Origin: JAQVEM01 sp964595565
Lineage (GTDB): Bacteria > Actinomycetota > Humimicrobiia > Humimicrobiales > Humimicrobiaceae
Assembly: GCA_964595565.1 (NCBI GenBank)
Contig: CAZQQX010000008.1
Location: forward strand, 1 to 56,556
Direction of reading: 5' to 3'
Length of the DNA: 56,556 nucleotides
Below the pieces are notes generated by a model. It did no database searches. It was not told where the DNA came from and saw nothing but the letters and a program-made list of their open reading frames with translations. The translations under genes and the position numbers were made by a program. Below, piece after piece: positions 53,907-56,556 of this stretch (positions are counted from its first letter, which is position 1; each line of letters opens with the position of its first letter).

Positions 53907-55079
53907 TTGAGTTTAAATTTTGATAAAAGTTATTATGCGGTCATAAGAGTTATAGGTATAGGAGGTGGCGGAAGTAACGCGGTTAACAGGATGATGGAGG
54001 ATAATTTAAGCGGATGCGAATTTATGGCGGTAAACACAGATGCACAGGCTCTTATGATGTCTACCGCAGACAAAAAAGTATTGATTGGTGAAACGGGCCT
54101 TGGTGCCGGTTCCAATCCAGAAATAGGCAGGGTCGCTGCCGAGAAATCTATAGAATCAATAAAAGAAATAGTAAAAGATGCGGATATGATATTCCTGACA
54201 GTAGGAGAAGGCGGGGGAACGGGAACAGGGTCAGCTCCTGTTATAGCTGCATCAGCCAGAGAGGCAGGTTGCCTTACAGTTGCAGTGGTAACGAAGCCAT
54301 TTACTTTTGAGGGTAAAAAGAGAATGTGCCAGGCAGAAGAAGGTATAGAGAATTTAAGGGATAAAGTGGATACTTTAATTATTATACCCAATGATAGGCT
54401 GCTGGAGATTTCGGATGATAATACCACGTTACTTAATGCTTTCAGGCTCGCCGATAATGTGCTTAAAGCCGGGGTAAGAGGAGTTACCGATCTGATTACT
54501 CTACCCGGACTTATTAATCTTGATTTTGCGGATGTAAAGTCAGTAATAAAAAATGCAGGAAATGCAATACTGGGAGACGGAATGGCATCGGGCGAAAGCA
54601 GGGCTATTAAAGCTGCACAAAATGCCATCGCAAGTCCTCTTATTGAAACTTCAATAGAAGGTGCGAGCGGTATTCTTTTAAACATATCCGGTGGTTCTGA
54701 TTTAAAGTTATTTGAGGTTAATCAGGCAGCGGAAATTATAAGAAATGCCTCCAGCCCAAATGCGAATATTATATTTGGTGCCGTTATTGATGAGAGTATT
54801 AATGACAGCGTGAAGGTTACCGTTATTGCTACAGGATTTGAATCAGAAAAGGCTAAAAAGGTTAAATCTGATAGTAAAACAAAAATAGATGATGAGAAGA
54901 AAAGGGAAAAAGAAGTAGAGAAAAAATTATTTGAGTTTGAGAAAGACCTGGTTGCGGAGAGGAAGGATAAAGAAAAAGATAAAAAGGAATTCAGGAAAAT
55001 ATCAGAAAAAGACTTTGCCTCTCTTGAAGAAGATGATTACCTTGACATACCTACATTCTTAAGAAAAAGTAAGGAATAA
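53907..55079 (+). CDS. ftsZ: Cell division GTPase FtsZ
   Basis: Tubulin-like GTPase forming the division ring, 390 aa from TTG at 53907. This start is preferred because AGGTGAT, complementary to the 16S tail, lies 5 nt upstream; GTG at 53898 would overlap ftsA and add 3 residues. VIGIGGGGSNAVNRM, the G-box GGGTGTGSAP at about residues 102-111, and NDRLLEIS. Residues about 315-375 are a very charged Lys/Glu linker, and the end DIPTFLRKSKE is the conserved tail that binds FtsA and SepF. Confidence 0.96.
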   Translation: MSLNFDKSYYAVIRVIGIGGGGSNAVNRMMEDNLSGCEFMAVNTDAQALMMSTADKKVLIGETGLGAGSNPEIGRVAAEKSIESIKEIVKDADMIFLTVGEGGGTGTGSAPVIAASAREAGCLTVAVVTKPFTFEGKKRMCQAEEGIENLRDKVDTLIIIPNDRLLEISDDNTTLLNAFRLADNVLKAGVRGVTDLITLPGLINLDFADVKSVIKNAGNAILGDGMASGESRAIKAAQNAIASPLIETSIEGASGILLNISGGSDLKLFEVNQAAEIIRNASSPNANIIFGAVIDESINDSVKVTVIATGFESEKAKKVKSDSKTKIDDEKKREKEVEKKLFEFEKDLVAERKDKEKDKKEFRKISEKDFASLEEDDYLDIPTFLRKSKE

Positions 55080-55090
55080 AATAAAATTAA

Positions 55091-55891
55091 ATGATTGGAA
55101 TAGAAAAGACATTGATTAATAAAAGGTTTACTGCGTATTTATTTCCTTACCTGAAAGAAAAGTATGGGATAATTTTTTGTTTCACCACGAGGAATGGTGG
55201 ATACAGCAGGGGTAAGTTTGAGTCTTTAAATGTAGATTATTATACGGGTGATAGTAAGAAAAATGTTAGCAGAAATAGGAAGTTGATATTAAAAAAGCTT
55301 AATTTAAATGATATGAAAAGAATATATTCTGTAAAGCAGGTTCATGGAAACAGGATATTAAACATAGATGAAAGTCTGGATCGGGATGTGAATAGTATTT
55401 ACCAGGAAGCAGATTGCCTGGTAACCGGTTTAAAGAGAACACCGGTAATGGTAATGGGAGCTGATTGTAACTTAATACTGGTGGCGGATAAAGAAAAAAA
55501 AGTGATTGCTGCCGTACATGCTGGATGGATGGGCACTTTAAAAGAGATAGCAGCAAAAGTAATTATATATATGGTAAAAAAGTTTAAAAGCAACAGGAAA
55601 GATATTATGGTGGCTTTTGGGCCCAGTATAAGGAATTGCTGCTATAAAGTTGATAGACTTATTGTTGAAAAGTTCGTAAAAAAATTTGGAGATAAAGGGT
55701 TTTATGCAAGCGTAGATGAAGATTTCTTTTTAGATCTGGTGGGTATTAATTATATGCAGCTAAAGGATGAAGGTATAAGTGAAAGGAATATTTTTGATTG
55801 CGGAGAATGTACTTATTGCAACCATAGTTTTTTTTCGTACAGGAGGAACAGAATAACAGGAGGGAAGGCGGCGGTAGCAATAATTTTATAA
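55091..55891 (+). CDS. pgeF: Peptidoglycan editing factor PgeF (YfiH, laccase-domain)
   Basis: 266 aa. By family knowledge, removes wrongly placed serine from UDP-MurNAc-peptide; members also show purine nucleoside activity. Metal and active-site residues are visible: KQVHGNRI, ADCNLILVAD, AVHAGWMGTLKEI, FGPSIRNCCYKV, and CGECTYCNHSFFSYRRN near the C-terminus. Between ftsZ and sepF, a common position. No ribosome-binding site before ATG at 55091. Confidence 0.93.
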   Translation: MIGIEKTLINKRFTAYLFPYLKEKYGIIFCFTTRNGGYSRGKFESLNVDYYTGDSKKNVSRNRKLILKKLNLNDMKRIYSVKQVHGNRILNIDESLDRDVNSIYQEADCLVTGLKRTPVMVMGADCNLILVADKEKKVIAAVHAGWMGTLKEIAAKVIIYMVKKFKSNRKDIMVAFGPSIRNCCYKVDRLIVEKFVKKFGDKGFYASVDEDFFLDLVGINYMQLKDEGISERNIFDCGECTYCNHSFFSYRRNRITGGKAAVAIIL

Positions 55892-55982
55892 GATTATAAG
55901 CCCGCATTTATTGAAGGAGCAGGAGTTTTATAAAATACAAAAATTTTTTTATTAATTTTTTAAATTGAAAAGGGGTATATTA

Positions 55983-56495
55983 ATGAATAAATTTTTTAAA
56001 AAAACACTTTCTTTTCTGGGTTTATCAGATGAAGATGAAATAAACCTGGATGATGAAGGAAAAAGGGATATGGCGGGTAGAAGGGGAAAGAAGTTAAAAG
56101 TTGAGAATAATAAATTAGAGAAAGAACAGGAAAAAGGGGTTTTTAAAAGGGGACACAGCATGACGCCCAAACCGGCACGAAAAGTTTCATTACTGGGTTC
56201 AGGAAGAGAGGGAATAAAATCAAGAGTTTTTGTTGCCGAGCCAAAGGAATTTGAGGAGATACAGGTAATAGCGGATAATTTTAAGGATAATATTCCTGTT
56301 ATAATTAATCTTCAAAAAGCTGACCAGGACCTGGCCAAGAGGGTAATTGACTTTTGCAGCGGCCTCACATATGCGCTGGAGGGGAATATAAAAAAGGTAG
56401 CAGAAAAAGTATTCCTTATAACTCCATATAATGTAGAGGTCAGCTCAGAAGAAAAAGAATTATTACGTGAGGAAGGCTTTTATAATAATTTCTAA
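55983..56495 (+). CDS. sepF: Cell division protein SepF
   Basis: Membrane-binding FtsZ partner, 170 aa. N-terminal amphipathic helix (NKFFKKTLSFLGLSDEDE), a charged linker, and the SepF core from about residue 80: VFVAEPKEFEEIQVIADNFKDN, PVIINLQKADQDLAKRVIDFCSGL and TYALEGNIKKVAEKVFLITP. ATG at 55983 has AAAAGGGG 7 nt upstream; an earlier in-frame TTG at 55965 lacks a site. Confidence 0.94.
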   Translation: MNKFFKKTLSFLGLSDEDEINLDDEGKRDMAGRRGKKLKVENNKLEKEQEKGVFKRGHSMTPKPARKVSLLGSGREGIKSRVFVAEPKEFEEIQVIADNFKDNIPVIINLQKADQDLAKRVIDFCSGLTYALEGNIKKVAEKVFLITPYNVEVSSEEKELLREEGFYNNF

Positions 56496-56511
56496 TAGAA
56501 AAGGAGTATTT

Positions 56512-56556
56512 TTGGAAGGTTATGAGCTGGGGATAATAGGTTGTGGAAATATGGGA
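56512..56556 (+). CDS. proC: Pyrroline-5-carboxylate reductase, 5' end only
   Basis: The first 15 codons before the window edge read MEGYELGIIGCGNMG, matching the NAD(P)-binding N-terminus of ProC. TTG start with AAGGAG 5 nt upstream. A proC gene after sepF is a common order. Incomplete, so the call rests on the dinucleotide-binding motif and position. Confidence 0.7.
   Translation, partial: MEGYELGIIGCGNMG

Noticed and set aside
53933..54685. 250-codon open frame antisense to ftsZ
   Set aside because: It lies wholly inside ftsZ, has low-complexity Ser/Ile-rich translation, no ribosome-binding site and no recognisable domain.
1..56556. Mobile elements, CRISPR arrays, tRNA and rRNA genes
   Set aside because: No transposase or integrase motifs, regularly spaced repeats, tRNA cloverleaf with CCA end or rRNA-like sequence was seen on either strand.

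Overview
This 56.6-kb window is AT-rich bacterial chromosome, roughly one third G+C by eye. I see no rRNA, tRNA, CRISPR array, insertion sequence or phage gene. It most likely comes from an uncultivated anaerobe. A ferredoxin-type 2-oxoacid oxidoreductase (KorAB) and an iron-sulfur flavoprotein suggest anaerobic life. The dcw cluster ends ftsQ-ftsA-ftsZ-pgeF-sepF-proC, which suggests a Firmicutes- or Actinomycetota-type bacterium, and MurE carries the meso-diaminopimelate motif. A deep-branching low-GC Actinomycetota lineage is my best guess, but the sequence does not prove it. TTG and GTG starts are common, and several promoters have an extended -10 (TGnTATAAT).

Layout. (1) 0.5-3.2 kb: a three-gene ABC importer of the TrpX/PF04392 type. 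(2) 3.4-8.4 kb: a HAD phosphatase and a trehalose locus. otsA and otsB run leftward; a duplicated-domain protein (DUF5752-like) and treT run rightward, so two routes to trehalose sit back to back. (3) 8.7-11.2 kb: a four-TM protein with an amphipathic N-terminus, an alpha/beta hydrolase and a YtxH-like protein. (4) 11.7-19.1 kb: korAB, an iron-sulfur flavoprotein, lgt, queH, hisD and hisC. (5) 19.2-29.2 kb: a cello-oligosaccharide regulon with a CUT1-type ATPase, a LacI regulator, a GH94 cellobiose phosphorylase, a GH1 beta-glucosidase, and a leftward operon for a sugar-binding lipoprotein and two permeases. Four copies of the palindrome AAACnCGnGTTY lie at the promoter regions of the regulator, the phosphorylase and the transporter. 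(6) 29.6-32.7 kb: a compact operon of a metallophosphoesterase, cyclic 2,3-diphosphoglycerate synthetase and 2-phosphoglycerate kinase. (7) 32.8-34.9 kb: small envelope and zinc-ribbon genes of unknown role. (8) 34.9-36.5 kb: xseA-xseB. (9) 36.7-56.6 kb: a complete division and cell wall cluster, mraZ-rsmH-ftsL-ftsI-murE-murF-mraY-murD-ftsW-murG-murC-murB-ddl-ftsQ-ftsA-ftsZ-pgeF-sepF, then the first 15 codons of proC. Three MraZ-type boxes in 10-bp phase lie at its promoter.

The most unusual content is the cyclic 2,3-diphosphoglycerate cassette, best known from thermophilic methanogens. It sits about 20 kb from two independent trehalose pathways, which suggests a cell that invests in compatible solutes. 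A hydrolase gene overlapping the cyclase gene is a candidate for the enzyme that breaks the solute down. The LacI operator set and the MraZ boxes give clear, testable regulatory predictions.
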